From: an uncultured Geobacter sp.
GTDB taxonomy: Bacteria > Desulfobacterota > Desulfuromonadia > Geobacterales > CAIOGM01
DNA length: 64,000 nt
Assembly: GCA_903857795.1 (NCBI GenBank)
Contig: CAIOGM010000150.1
Coordinates: 1 to 64,000, forward strand
Direction: 5' to 3'
Below the pieces are notes generated by a model. It searched no databases, was not told where the DNA came from, and saw only the letters and a program-made list of their open reading frames with translations. Numbering within the stretch: position 1 is the first letter of the stretch; every line of letters begins with the position of its first letter. The position numbers and the translations under genes were made by a program. Positions 57,026-64,000 of the stretch are shown here, one piece after another.

Positions 57026-57250
57026 ATGGAAATCAAACCCGGAGACGACGATTGCCCTTATCTGGCGCACCCCCTGCCCGACTGCTACAACCGGGAACTC
57101 AACAGTCGGAGCATTCCCAAGATGCTGCAGTACTGTCTGAACCGCCACCGGAGTTGCCCGGTGCGGAATGCGGAGAGCGCGGCACGCCCGACGCAACCCT
57201 GCAAAGAAGATTCCCAGGAAAAGAACGAAGCTGTTCCCGGGGGGAGCTGA
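57026..57250 (+). CDS. Small cysteine-rich protein (CPYLxHP-DCY type)
   Basis: 74 residues from ATG 57026. DDDCPYLAHPLPDCYNRELN, then SIPKMLQYCLNRHRSCPVRN, has four cysteines in a spacing (C-x9-C-x16-C-x6-C) that recurs, to my knowledge, in short proteins of anaerobic bacteria; this would suit an Fe-S or Zn site. The last 25 residues look unstructured. It is the first plus-strand gene before the activase cluster. Its 5' region was partly copied into the relic at 53861-53895. Possibly a small partner of the cluster. Confidence 0.55.
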   Translation: MEIKPGDDDCPYLAHPLPDCYNRELNSRSIPKMLQYCLNRHRSCPVRNAESAARPTQPCKEDSQEKNEAVPGGS

Positions 57251-57337
57251 TTACGAGGTGTGGCTTGCCGGCGCCGCGGCACACGAAGTGGTTCTGCAAC
57301 AGCACTAACACAACGAGCACAACGAAAGGAGAACACC

Positions 57338-58633
57338 ATGAAGAACAGATGCACCATCACGAGGATCGTCCTGCCACTGCTACTCTGCACTGCCGCCTGG
57401 CTGACGAACACCTGGGCCGGCGGCAAAATCATGCAGGATGCTGCCGTATCAGAGGTGGCCCAGCGGCTTGCCACCCTCCAGAACCGGTACGACGTTGTCA
57501 AGTACCAATGGTACGACATCTATGCCGATGGACTTGTGCCCGGCGCCGACGAAGGGGGCAAACTGATCATTGATGCCAAAGCCGCACTTTCCGGAGGCAA
57601 TGCCCCGCAGGCGGCGAAGCTGCTCGACTCGGCGGAGAAGCTCCTTTCCACCTACGAGAAGGGGGCCCTGCCCGTCTATACCCCCCCGGAGCCGATGAAG
57701 AATCAGGGAGATCCCGGGAAAATTCACCTGGGTACACTGAGCGACCTGAAGATGATGGAGTTCGCCGGAATTCCCCGGTGGAACTACTGGTACAACTTCG
57801 TCGGCAAAGGGGATGACGGCGAGCAGTACATGATCTATGTCTGCATCAACCACCATGGTACAGGGAAGATTGTTCTGCCGGTCCTCTTTGCCATCTCTTC
57901 GACGAAGAATCCCGCCGCTATCCAAAAACTGAATTTCACCACCCTGCCAGTCTATACCGAAGGAAAAGAGAGCATCACCTATTCCGTCAAGGAAGGAAAC
58001 CGGTCGCTTACCTACACCCTGGCGCAAGGGAAGGTGAAGATCTCCTACAAGGACGCCGACATGACGGTGGAAACCAGCGCCAAATTCGACTATTCGTTCT
58101 GGTACAACAAGGGGCTTGGCGGGGCGGAGATGATGCCGAATGCCGTCATGGCCGGATTTGAGGAGATGGGGGCCGCCACCGCGACATTCACCGTCAAGAA
58201 GAAAAAAATAGCAGTCAAGGGCTTTGCCGAGCAGGAAAACCTCTTCTGCGGCGGCCCCAAGAGCGCCGACTACCGGACGGCCCTCCTGAAGTTCGGCAAC
58301 GAGTGGTGGGTCCCCTTCCACACCGACCAGGTGAGCGGCCTATTCTGTATGACCGGTAGATACCGGGACGCAGGGCTCTACTACGAGGGTAACTATTACA
58401 CCCCCTCCGAATTCAAGGTGACGCCGCTCAAAGGGAACACCTCCTTCATCATCGATGCGAAGTTCGGCGGCAACGACCTCCACCTGATCGTTGATCTCTG
58501 GGGATGGGACCCCAAACTTTACGAGCACTGGGGAAACGCGGCCGGCACGGTTAACGGGAAGAAGCTGACCAACGGTTTCAGTTGGCTGGAGCATATTCCT
58601 CAGGGGGGGGTCAACAACAGCCCGCCGCAGTAA
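57338..58633 (+). CDS. Exported lipocalin-like protein, weakly CrtC/AttH-like
   Basis: 431 residues from ATG 57338 (AAAGGAGAA upstream) with a signal peptide (IVLPLLLCTAAWLTNTWAG). After a helical N-terminus, two beta-barrel-like halves are suggested: NYWYNFVGKGDDGEQYMIYV to VKGFAEQENLFC, then WVPFHTDQVSGLFCMTGRYR to the closing HWGNAAGTVNGKKLTNGFSW with LEH. The alternation and the G-x-x-EH closing motif recall CrtC/AttH two-barrel proteins, a group that includes carotenoid 1,2-hydratase. The similarity is structural in feel and not strong. It is followed by the activase gene after 69 bases on the same strand. Confidence 0.45.
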   Translation: MKNRCTITRIVLPLLLCTAAWLTNTWAGGKIMQDAAVSEVAQRLATLQNRYDVVKYQWYDIYADGLVPGADEGGKLIIDAKAALSGGNAPQAAKLLDSAEKLLSTYEKGALPVYTPPEPMKNQGDPGKIHLGTLSDLKMMEFAGIPRWNYWYNFVGKGDDGEQYMIYVCINHHGTGKIVLPVLFAISSTKNPAAIQKLNFTTLPVYTEGKESITYSVKEGNRSLTYTLAQGKVKISYKDADMTVETSAKFDYSFWYNKGLGGAEMMPNAVMAGFEEMGAATATFTVKKKKIAVKGFAEQENLFCGGPKSADYRTALLKFGNEWWVPFHTDQVSGLFCMTGRYRDAGLYYEGNYYTPSEFKVTPLKGNTSFIIDAKFGGNDLHLIVDLWGWDPKLYEHWGNAAGTVNGKKLTNGFSWLEHIPQGGVNNSPPQ

Positions 58634-58702
58634 CGGGGATATCAGGGGAGATAAGCCACATCCGGAGAGTGACAACACTACCTGCACGGGGAGGGATGAA
58701 AC

Positions 58703-59497
58703 ATGATCGTAGCAGGAATAGATCTGGGCTCAACAACCGGGAAGGCTGTGGTGCTGATTGATGACAAGGTATTCCTCGGAGATATCATTACGGCGACCAC
58801 GAAGCCTGCCGTTACCGCACAGATGGCAATGGATTCGGCGCTCCGCAATGCCGGGATTACCTCAGTTCAGGAGTGCGCATACATCGTCAGTACGGGATAC
58901 GGCCGACTCAAGGTTGATTTCGCCAACGAGAATATCTCCGAGATTTCCTGTCATGCCAGGGGCGCGTTTCATCTTATGCCCACCGTCAGGACCGTCATCG
59001 ATATCGGCGGCCAGGACTGCAAGGCTATTTCCTTGAGTGACAAGGGCGCTGTGCTGGGCTTTGAGATGAATGAGCGGTGCGCCGCCGGCACCGGCAGATT
59101 TTTTCAGGTGATGGCCAAGGTATTGGCATGCGGCCTCGAAGGCATTGGCGCACCGGCCAACATAAGCCCGACACCGGCAATTATTTCGACACAGTGCACC
59201 GTCTTTGCCGAGTCTGAGATTATTTCTCTGGTGAATAATGATGTCCCTTTGCCGGATATTATTACGGGGATCAACCGGTCGGTGGCGAGCAGAGTCGGAT
59301 CTCTTGCCCGAAAGGTAGGCGTTGCCGACGATCTCGTCCTGACTGGGGGATGTCACAGGAATGAAGGTCTAATCGGCGCGTTGAATGACGTTCTGGGCGT
59401 AACGATCAGGAAGTTGCCTATCGATCCCCAGTTCATGGGGGCCGTGGGCGCCGCTGTGATCGCAAAGGGAAAAGCCGCTGCTCTCGCGATATCGTAA
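58703..59497 (+). CDS. ATP-dependent activase of 2-hydroxyacyl-CoA dehydratase/double-cubane type
   Basis: 264 residues; ATG 58703 has GGGAGGGAT upstream. It has the ASKHA fold: phosphate-1 loop GIDLGSTTGKAVVL, phosphate-2 loop VIDIGGQDCK, adenosine loop LTGGCHRNEGLIGAL. C126 (NERCAAGTGRF) and C165 (STQCTVFAES) supply the two cysteines per subunit that hold one [4Fe-4S] cluster between two monomers. Relatives (HgdC, BcrA/D, YjiL) hydrolyse ATP to push one electron at very low potential into a partner enzyme. The partners here are the two subunits at 61129 and 62289. Confidence 0.93.
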   Translation: MIVAGIDLGSTTGKAVVLIDDKVFLGDIITATTKPAVTAQMAMDSALRNAGITSVQECAYIVSTGYGRLKVDFANENISEISCHARGAFHLMPTVRTVIDIGGQDCKAISLSDKGAVLGFEMNERCAAGTGRFFQVMAKVLACGLEGIGAPANISPTPAIISTQCTVFAESEIISLVNNDVPLPDIITGINRSVASRVGSLARKVGVADDLVLTGGCHRNEGLIGALNDVLGVTIRKLPIDPQFMGAVGAAVIAKGKAAALAIS

Positions 59498-59519
59498 ACA
59501 TCATCTGCGTGGATAAAAC

Positions 59520-60272
59520 ATGGGCATGACGTTACTTGACGATTCAATCTGCACGGTGCGGGAATATGTTGAGGAACTGCGATCCCGGGGGAGAGCGGTG
59601 ACCGTCTGCGACGCTCCTCCCGTCTCCATGGAGCTCCCGGTGGCTGTCGGGAAGGGGGCCCACTCAGGTCTCGTGCTTCGTGGTGACACCTGGCTGGAAC
59701 TGGGAAACCCCGAGGCCGGGTCATGTTCATGCACGCTCTTCACCGCCACGCCGGGGCTGGTCAGGGATGGCCGGGTGACGGTAATCGGTCCGGATGTCAG
59801 TGATGCCTGCGGCAAAAGTCTCCCCTTCGGTCAAATTCTGCTGATCGGAGGAGATGAGCTTCAGGAGGGAGATTGCGAGCCGCTCATGCATATGGGTGTC
59901 ATCGGCGATAGCATCGAGGGGTACATGGTTCGGAGTTCGCGGCAGAGTGTCTGGAGCAGGATCAGCAGGGATGTCGCCCTGAAGGGATTCACTCTCGAGA
60001 CCCTCGGGAGGGCACTTGAAGTGCTGCACAAGGCCGGCAGTGGCAACATACAGGCGATGGAAACCATCTTTGTGACTTCCAGCCGGGACGATCTGGAGCG
60101 TCTTGCTGAAATAGCCCGGGAGGGTCTCCGGATCACCCATGAGATAGCCAGGGTGACGTGGAAAGCCCGGGGTATTGATCTTGACTGTTCCCTGGACTGT
60201 TCCGCCTGTGAAGACAAAACGGTCTGTGACGACCTCAAGGAACTGCTGGGAGAAAGGGGATCCGCACCATGA
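59520..60272 (+). CDS. Acetyl-CoA synthase (CdhC/AcsB)-like domain protein, lacking the Ni-site end
   Basis: 250 residues from ATG 59520; no strong ribosome site, 22 bases after the activase stop. Residues 86-215 follow the CdhC pattern: VTVIGPDVSDACGKSLPFGQ, then EGYMVRSSRQSVWSRISRDV, ALKGFTLETLGRALEVLHKA and DDLERLAEIARE. In CdhC this leads to the A-cluster cysteines. Here the matching place has C223, C227, C230 and C236 (DCSLDCSACEDKTVCDDL), then the protein stops, without the later CGC that binds the distal nickel. It could hold an Fe-S cluster. It is not a functional ACS by itself. Known family: carbonyl/acetyl transfer to CoA. Role here unknown. Confidence 0.72.
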   Translation: MGMTLLDDSICTVREYVEELRSRGRAVTVCDAPPVSMELPVAVGKGAHSGLVLRGDTWLELGNPEAGSCSCTLFTATPGLVRDGRVTVIGPDVSDACGKSLPFGQILLIGGDELQEGDCEPLMHMGVIGDSIEGYMVRSSRQSVWSRISRDVALKGFTLETLGRALEVLHKAGSGNIQAMETIFVTSSRDDLERLAEIAREGLRITHEIARVTWKARGIDLDCSLDCSACEDKTVCDDLKELLGERGSAP

Positions 60273-60297
60273 GCTTTATAAAGGAGGTGAGCCCGAG

Positions 60298-61065
60298 ATG
60301 GTAGACAAACAGGTGAGACCCGGTAACGGTATGCCGAAGCCGGTGCTGGCGGTATGCGGCAAGGGTGGTGTGGGGAAGACGGCTTTCTCGGCGCTGCTGG
60401 CCCGGATTCTGATTGCGGAGCGGCTGAAGCCGCTGCTGCTCGTTGACGCCGATCCGGTGGGGGGGCTGACCTCGGCTATCGGCGAGACGGCCGTATCCAC
60501 TCTTGCTGCGGTGCGCGATCGGCTGGTCGGGCAGGCCATGTCGGGAGACAAGAGCGCCTTGGCTGATGCTGCCAGCCAGCTTGACTTTTATGTCATGAAC
60601 GCGCTGGTGGAGCACCCGGATTTCAGCCTGCTGGCCATGGGGCACAATCGGGAAAAAGGGTGCTTCTGCCCGGCAAACCAACTGCTCAAGAATGCCGTCG
60701 ATACCCTGATCTCGTCGTTTGCCGGTGTCCTCATCGACGCCGAAGCCGGGATCGAGCAGATTAATCGTGATGTTACGGGTCGAGTCACCGGCATCATCGT
60801 AGTTGTGGACGGCTCGCAACGAAGCATGAACACCCTGGAGATGATTGTCCGGATGCGGAGCTCTTCCCACGTCAGGGTGGTTGCCAACCGGGTCCCGAAA
60901 AACTTCACACTCAGCCTCGCTCCATCGGTGGTCCACCTTGGCTCTATCCCGGAAAACGAGGAACTTCGGCAGTTCGACCGGGACGGTCGCTCCCTCTGGC
61001 AGTTGCCGGCAGATAATGAAGCTCTCACCGCAGTGCGGGAGATTGCGTGGCGTCTTACCTGGTGA
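60298..61065 (+). CDS. CooC-type metal-insertion ATPase
   Basis: 255 residues from ATG 60298, with AAGGAGGTGA eight bases upstream. Deviant Walker A CGKGGVGKTAFSALLA (residues 20-35), LLLVDADPVGGL, and the CooC hallmark VLIDAEAGIEQINRDVTGRV. C122 and C124 (EKGCFCPANQLLKN) form the CxC that binds nickel between monomers in CooC. CooC/AcsF proteins load Ni into CODH and ACS. No CODH or full ACS is in the window, so its client may be the ACS-like protein just upstream. Confidence 0.9.
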   Translation: MVDKQVRPGNGMPKPVLAVCGKGGVGKTAFSALLARILIAERLKPLLLVDADPVGGLTSAIGETAVSTLAAVRDRLVGQAMSGDKSALADAASQLDFYVMNALVEHPDFSLLAMGHNREKGCFCPANQLLKNAVDTLISSFAGVLIDAEAGIEQINRDVTGRVTGIIVVVDGSQRSMNTLEMIVRMRSSSHVRVVANRVPKNFTLSLAPSVVHLGSIPENEELRQFDRDGRSLWQLPADNEALTAVREIAWRLTW

Positions 61066-61128
61066 GACACGAGTTCCCCGTTCCGCCGCATGCGTAACAA
61101 ACCTCAACAAAAGAGAGGAGAGCGTTAT

Positions 61129-62292
61129 ATGAAATCAGGCATTACATCAGACAGTTTTGAAAAATTTGTCACGATTGCAGGCAGTATCATGAACCCGTCG
61201 GTTCAGAAATTTAAAGATGGTGGCGGCAAGATCCTGGGCTATACCTGCTCATTCGTGCCTGAAGAGCTGATCATAGCCGGGGGCATACTCCCTTTCCGTA
61301 TTCGGGCGACAGGCAGCGAGAGCGCCGGACGGGCGGACGACTACTTCGAGTCGGCCAACATCTGCAGCCTGATACGCCACACCTTCGGAAAGGTGCTGAA
61401 CGGCGAATATGATTTCATCGACGGCGCCGTAATCGGCGGCGGCTGCGACGGGAACCGGCACATCCTGGACAACTGGGGAAAAAGCCCGGCGAAAATTGAG
61501 TTCCTGGATCGCATATTCATCCCGCATGCCTCAAACGAGCTTGCGGCGGAATATTTCCTGGGTCAGCTCTCCGGATTGAAGAGCAGGATCGAAGATTATT
61601 TCGGCGTAACAGTCACTGATGAAAAATTATGGAGCGCCATCAGGCTTTGCAACGAGGTCAGGGAACTTCAAAGGGAACTCTATGGCCTCAGGTCGTCCGA
61701 CAATCCGCCCATCACCGGCTCGGAAACCGTGGCTGTAATTGTAGCGGGATCATCAATGCCGAAAGAGGAGTACCGGGACGATCTGAAAGTTCTGCTTGCA
61801 GAACTGCGTAGCGCAAAAGTTCCTGATAAAAAATATGCGGCCCGCGTAATGATTGTCGGCCCCGGCCATGACGACACATCCATGAGCGATATTGTAGAAG
61901 AGCTGGGCGGCCTGGTGGTCAATGACCTGACCTGTTTCGGCGGCAAGGTGATCTTCGGCAGTGTAACGGAAGACGGGCCGGACCCGCTCAAGGCTATCGC
62001 CGATTACCAGGTGCTGACAAGGCCGTTCTGCCCGAAAAACCTCGGGGCGCATCCTGTCATCAATAAAGAATTATTTTACAAAATCAAAGAGTTCAAAGTT
62101 GATGGCATCATCGGCCAGATCTTCCTCTGCTGTGATACCTGGGGCGGCGAAGTATACATCCTGAACAAAGAGCTCAGAGCAGCCGGCATCCCCCTGCTCA
62201 GGATAGAGAGGGAATACCCCGCTGATTCTTCGGGCCAATTGAGGACGCGTGTCCAGGCCTTCATCGAAACGATATCAGGAGGTGCAGTATGA
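61129..62292 (+). CDS. 2-Hydroxyacyl-CoA dehydratase/double-cubane-cluster protein family, subunit A
   Basis: 387 residues from ATG 61129 (AGAGGAGAG upstream). Resembles E. coli YjiM and the double-cubane protein: GYTCSFVPEELIIAGGILPF (C40), ESANICSLIRHTFGKVLNGE (C79), VIGGGCDGNRHI (C106), VNDLTCFGGK (C269), IFLCCDTWGGEV (C334/C335) and the closing IEREYPADSSGQLRTRVQAF. Cysteines at these places hold the active-site Fe-S cluster in the family. Members reduce or dehydrate acyl-CoAs, or in the double-cubane type small molecules, with electrons from the activase. Overlaps the next gene by ATGA. Confidence 0.9.
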   Translation: MKSGITSDSFEKFVTIAGSIMNPSVQKFKDGGGKILGYTCSFVPEELIIAGGILPFRIRATGSESAGRADDYFESANICSLIRHTFGKVLNGEYDFIDGAVIGGGCDGNRHILDNWGKSPAKIEFLDRIFIPHASNELAAEYFLGQLSGLKSRIEDYFGVTVTDEKLWSAIRLCNEVRELQRELYGLRSSDNPPITGSETVAVIVAGSSMPKEEYRDDLKVLLAELRSAKVPDKKYAARVMIVGPGHDDTSMSDIVEELGGLVVNDLTCFGGKVIFGSVTEDGPDPLKAIADYQVLTRPFCPKNLGAHPVINKELFYKIKEFKVDGIIGQIFLCCDTWGGEVYILNKELRAAGIPLLRIEREYPADSSGQLRTRVQAFIETISGGAV

Positions 62293-63500
62293 TTGATCTG
62301 TTTTCTCAATTGAAGCTGCAAGCAGGCAAGTCGCTCGGCACTCTTTGCCTTGACCCGCAAAACGCATCACCCGGGCCGTTTGTCCTGGGCAACGGTGACT
62401 TCTTCATCGAAATCCCGGTTGCTTACGGCTGCTCATATTCAGACCTGACGCTCACCGGCGCCAACGGGACAGCACTGCCTGATGCCTCTGAACTTATCGA
62501 TAAAGCCATAGAAACCGGAGTGGAAAGCCGGATGTGTACGGCGCTCAAAGTCGCCTGCTATTATCTGGAGGCTGGACTCGTGAGAAAGCCTGATCTGATA
62601 ATTACGTCGAGTTCCTGTTGCGACGCCATGGATACGCTGGGCAATCTGCTGAACGGCTATAAACCGTGGGCAAATGTCCCCAAATTCAGGATGGATGCAC
62701 CTCACAGCTTCGACGATGAAAGCTATCGCTACATGGGCAAACAGCTGCGCAATGCAGTGACTTTCATGGAAGATGTTGTTGGCAGGAAAATGGAGTGGGA
62801 CCGGCTACGGGAAGTCTGTGTGCTGTCGAACAAACAAGATCAGTTGCTGCTGGAGTTTCAGGAATTGAAGAAGGCCGTGCCCTGTCCGGCAAACCCTGAT
62901 TTCTCAAGGCTTGGTTTTGCCTATGACAGATGGACCGGGGAAAGAGTTTCGCCGCAATTAACCGATTGGCTCGAACAGCTTGTCAGCGCCACGGAAGAGC
63001 GAGTAAAGGCAGGTTTAGGGATTGAAGGCATACATGAGAAGGTCAGGTTCCTCTGGCAGGATCTGGCCGGCAGCTGGCCCCCGGGCCTGTTGTGGGGGCG
63101 TCTGCAGCAGGAGTTGGGTGCGATTGCGATCATGGATTATATGTCATACGGAACCCTGACACCTATCGATCTTTCCAGCGAAGAGGCACTGTTCACGTCA
63201 TTGGGCAAGCGCTTTTTGCTTGAAGATCCGATGAATCGGCAGGCTTTGCACACGACCGACTTTTTCTGCAATGACATTCTGCAGATAGTCAATGATTTCA
63301 AGTGTGACGCGGTGATCATGCCGGCCCACATCGGACACCGCGACACGAACTCGCGGCTGAAAGTCGTCAGGGAGATGTGCCGCGAAAAGGGGATCCCGTG
63401 TCTGGTCATCGGCATGGACATCTGGGACAAGCGCTACATGACTCCGGATACGGCCTTCGACCGGATAAAAACATTCTTCGAAACGACAGGACTTATCTGA
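62289..63500 (+). CDS. 2-Hydroxyacyl-CoA dehydratase family, subunit B
   Basis: 403 residues, coupled to subunit A (ATGA). Same fold but clearly different sequence: IEIPVAYGCSYSDLTLTGAN (C48), SRMCTALKVACYYLEAGLVR (C83, C90), IITSSSCCDAMDTLGNLLNG (C110/C111), and the late FFCNDILQIVNDFKCDAVIM then VIGMDIWDKRYMT. It corresponds to the BcrB/HgdB-like partner. Two unlike subunits suggest a heterodimer with one or two clusters, as in benzoyl-CoA reductase, rather than the homodimer of YjiM-type proteins. Confidence 0.87.
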   Translation: MIDLFSQLKLQAGKSLGTLCLDPQNASPGPFVLGNGDFFIEIPVAYGCSYSDLTLTGANGTALPDASELIDKAIETGVESRMCTALKVACYYLEAGLVRKPDLIITSSSCCDAMDTLGNLLNGYKPWANVPKFRMDAPHSFDDESYRYMGKQLRNAVTFMEDVVGRKMEWDRLREVCVLSNKQDQLLLEFQELKKAVPCPANPDFSRLGFAYDRWTGERVSPQLTDWLEQLVSATEERVKAGLGIEGIHEKVRFLWQDLAGSWPPGLLWGRLQQELGAIAIMDYMSYGTLTPIDLSSEEALFTSLGKRFLLEDPMNRQALHTTDFFCNDILQIVNDFKCDAVIMPAHIGHRDTNSRLKVVREMCREKGIPCLVIGMDIWDKRYMTPDTAFDRIKTFFETTGLI

Positions 63501-63514
63501 TCTAAGGAGGTTTT

Positions 63515-64000
63515 ATGAAACAGAGAATCATTATCGCGTTATGTCTGCTGATCATTACCCTGTTAACCGTCCAGGCGTTATATGCCGCCAGGAAACCGGT
63601 TGCGGTAAAACAGGCGGCAGCAGCCCAAATCGACCCGAATGCATACCCTGCCGTAACTGCGGAAGAGTGGGGACAGTTGCGCTGGATGCTGAAACTTGCC
63701 GATCAGGACATTCCCGATTTCACTAATTTCCAATCCGTGGATGAACAGGGAGTCAGCGCAAGCCGTTATTCCCTTGCCTTTGGCGCCTATTTCCTGGCTG
63801 CCGAGCAGTACCACAAATTCCCGGCATGGCAGGAGACAATCAGGAATGCGTTCGACCGCTTAAATCAGAAGATGCTTGATAAACAGGTATGGGGCTACTG
63901 GGCGCATGAAAGCCTCGGTATTACAAAGTTCGAGCCCAACATGGACCGGCCTTATGCGGAAAACAAGGACCCTGTTTCTTTGGGGAATATCATGTATTCG
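63515..64000 (+). CDS. Exported linalool dehydratase/isomerase-like protein (partial)
   Basis: Only the first 162 codons are in the window; ATG 63515 has TAAGGAGG upstream, 14 bases after subunit B. A signal peptide (IIIALCLLIITLLTVQALYA) is followed by AASRYSLAFGAYFLA-like and LNQKMLDKQVWGYWAHESLG, ending in GNIMYS. These fit the linalool dehydratase/isomerase of Castellaniella (KYSIAFYAYGLA, KMKCKRVWGDWEEDGFG, ENIMYKGH). That enzyme is periplasmic and dehydrates a tertiary allylic alcohol. The early Cys of that enzyme (SRGC) is not matched, so the chemistry may differ. The catalytic His would lie just past the edge. Confidence 0.6.
   Translation, partial: MKQRIIIALCLLIITLLTVQALYAARKPVAVKQAAAAQIDPNAYPAVTAEEWGQLRWMLKLADQDIPDFTNFQSVDEQGVSASRYSLAFGAYFLAAEQYHKFPAWQETIRNAFDRLNQKMLDKQVWGYWAHESLGITKFEPNMDRPYAENKDPVSLGNIMYS

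Noticed and set aside
59520-60272. Functional acetyl-CoA synthase or Wood-Ljungdahl cluster
   Set aside because: The Ni-site CGC segment is missing and no CODH catalytic subunit, corrinoid protein or methyltransferase is in the window.
58703-63500. Benzoyl-CoA reductase operon (bcrABCD)
   Set aside because: Only one activase-type gene, no second ATPase subunit, no dienoyl-CoA hydratase or CoA ligase; subunit A is closer to the YjiM/double-cubane type.

Overview
The window looks like chromosome from a strict anaerobe of the Geobacter group (Desulfuromonadia/Geobacterales). This rests on high GC, several PEP-CTERM exported proteins, many PAS histidine kinases, a gamma-hydroxybutyrate-type dehydrogenase of the kind known in Geobacter, and oxygen-sensitive ATP-dependent Fe-S enzymes. 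Species cannot be named from the sequence alone.

Layout. 1-7 kb: the tail of a chemoreceptor, a REC/HD-GYP regulator, hemB, a lipoprotein with a strict five-residue repeat, a small exported protein, a truncated phosphatase pseudogene and two PEP-CTERM proteins. 7-18 kb: nadB with chorismate mutase and a free-standing DAHP-synthase-type regulatory domain, a lytic transglycosylase, pgsA, an MFS carrier behind two tandem PAS kinases, two small genes including an NHLP-clan (RiPP-precursor-like) protein, a TIGR02757 protein and a GhbD-type dehydrogenase. 18.1-21.5 kb: a decayed island with two hsdR fragments, a broken and an intact MazEF-like pair, a truncated exported gene, dispersed palindromes, and two further 3' ends of the ghbD gene. 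21.5-28 kb: comEB-nrdR-ribD-ribE, three small toxin-antitoxin loci (one broken) and valS, which carries an in-frame heptanucleotide repeat. 28-41 kb: MNT-HEPN, a SNF2 helicase, a response regulator, a serine hydrolase, argJ, an Hda-like ATPase, ruvB, a DUF362 ferredoxin, a RelE-type module and xerC. 41-57 kb: PEP-CTERM proteins, a large hybrid kinase with a response regulator, a lone LivK-type binding protein, a two-gene operon of large exported proteins of no recognised family, and another PAS kinase flanked by a deleted and an intact copy of a PIN/RHH toxin-antitoxin locus.

The most novel part is the right end (57.0-64.0 kb). One strand holds in order a small Cys-rich protein, an exported lipocalin-like protein (weakly CrtC/AttH-like), an ASKHA activase of the 2-hydroxyacyl-CoA dehydratase/benzoyl-CoA reductase type, a short protein resembling the middle domain of acetyl-CoA synthase (CdhC/AcsB) that stops after a Cys cluster, a CooC-type nickel-insertion ATPase, two different dehydratase/double-cubane-type subunits, and the start of an exported linalool dehydratase/isomerase-like protein that runs off the window. 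Activase plus two subunits predicts an ATP-driven low-potential reductase or dehydratase. The ACS-like domain with CooC suggests an added Ni or Fe-S site. The exported flanking proteins resemble enzymes that hydrate or dehydrate isoprenoids. No CODH catalytic subunit, corrinoid protein or CoA ligase is seen here. I know of no described system with this gene set.
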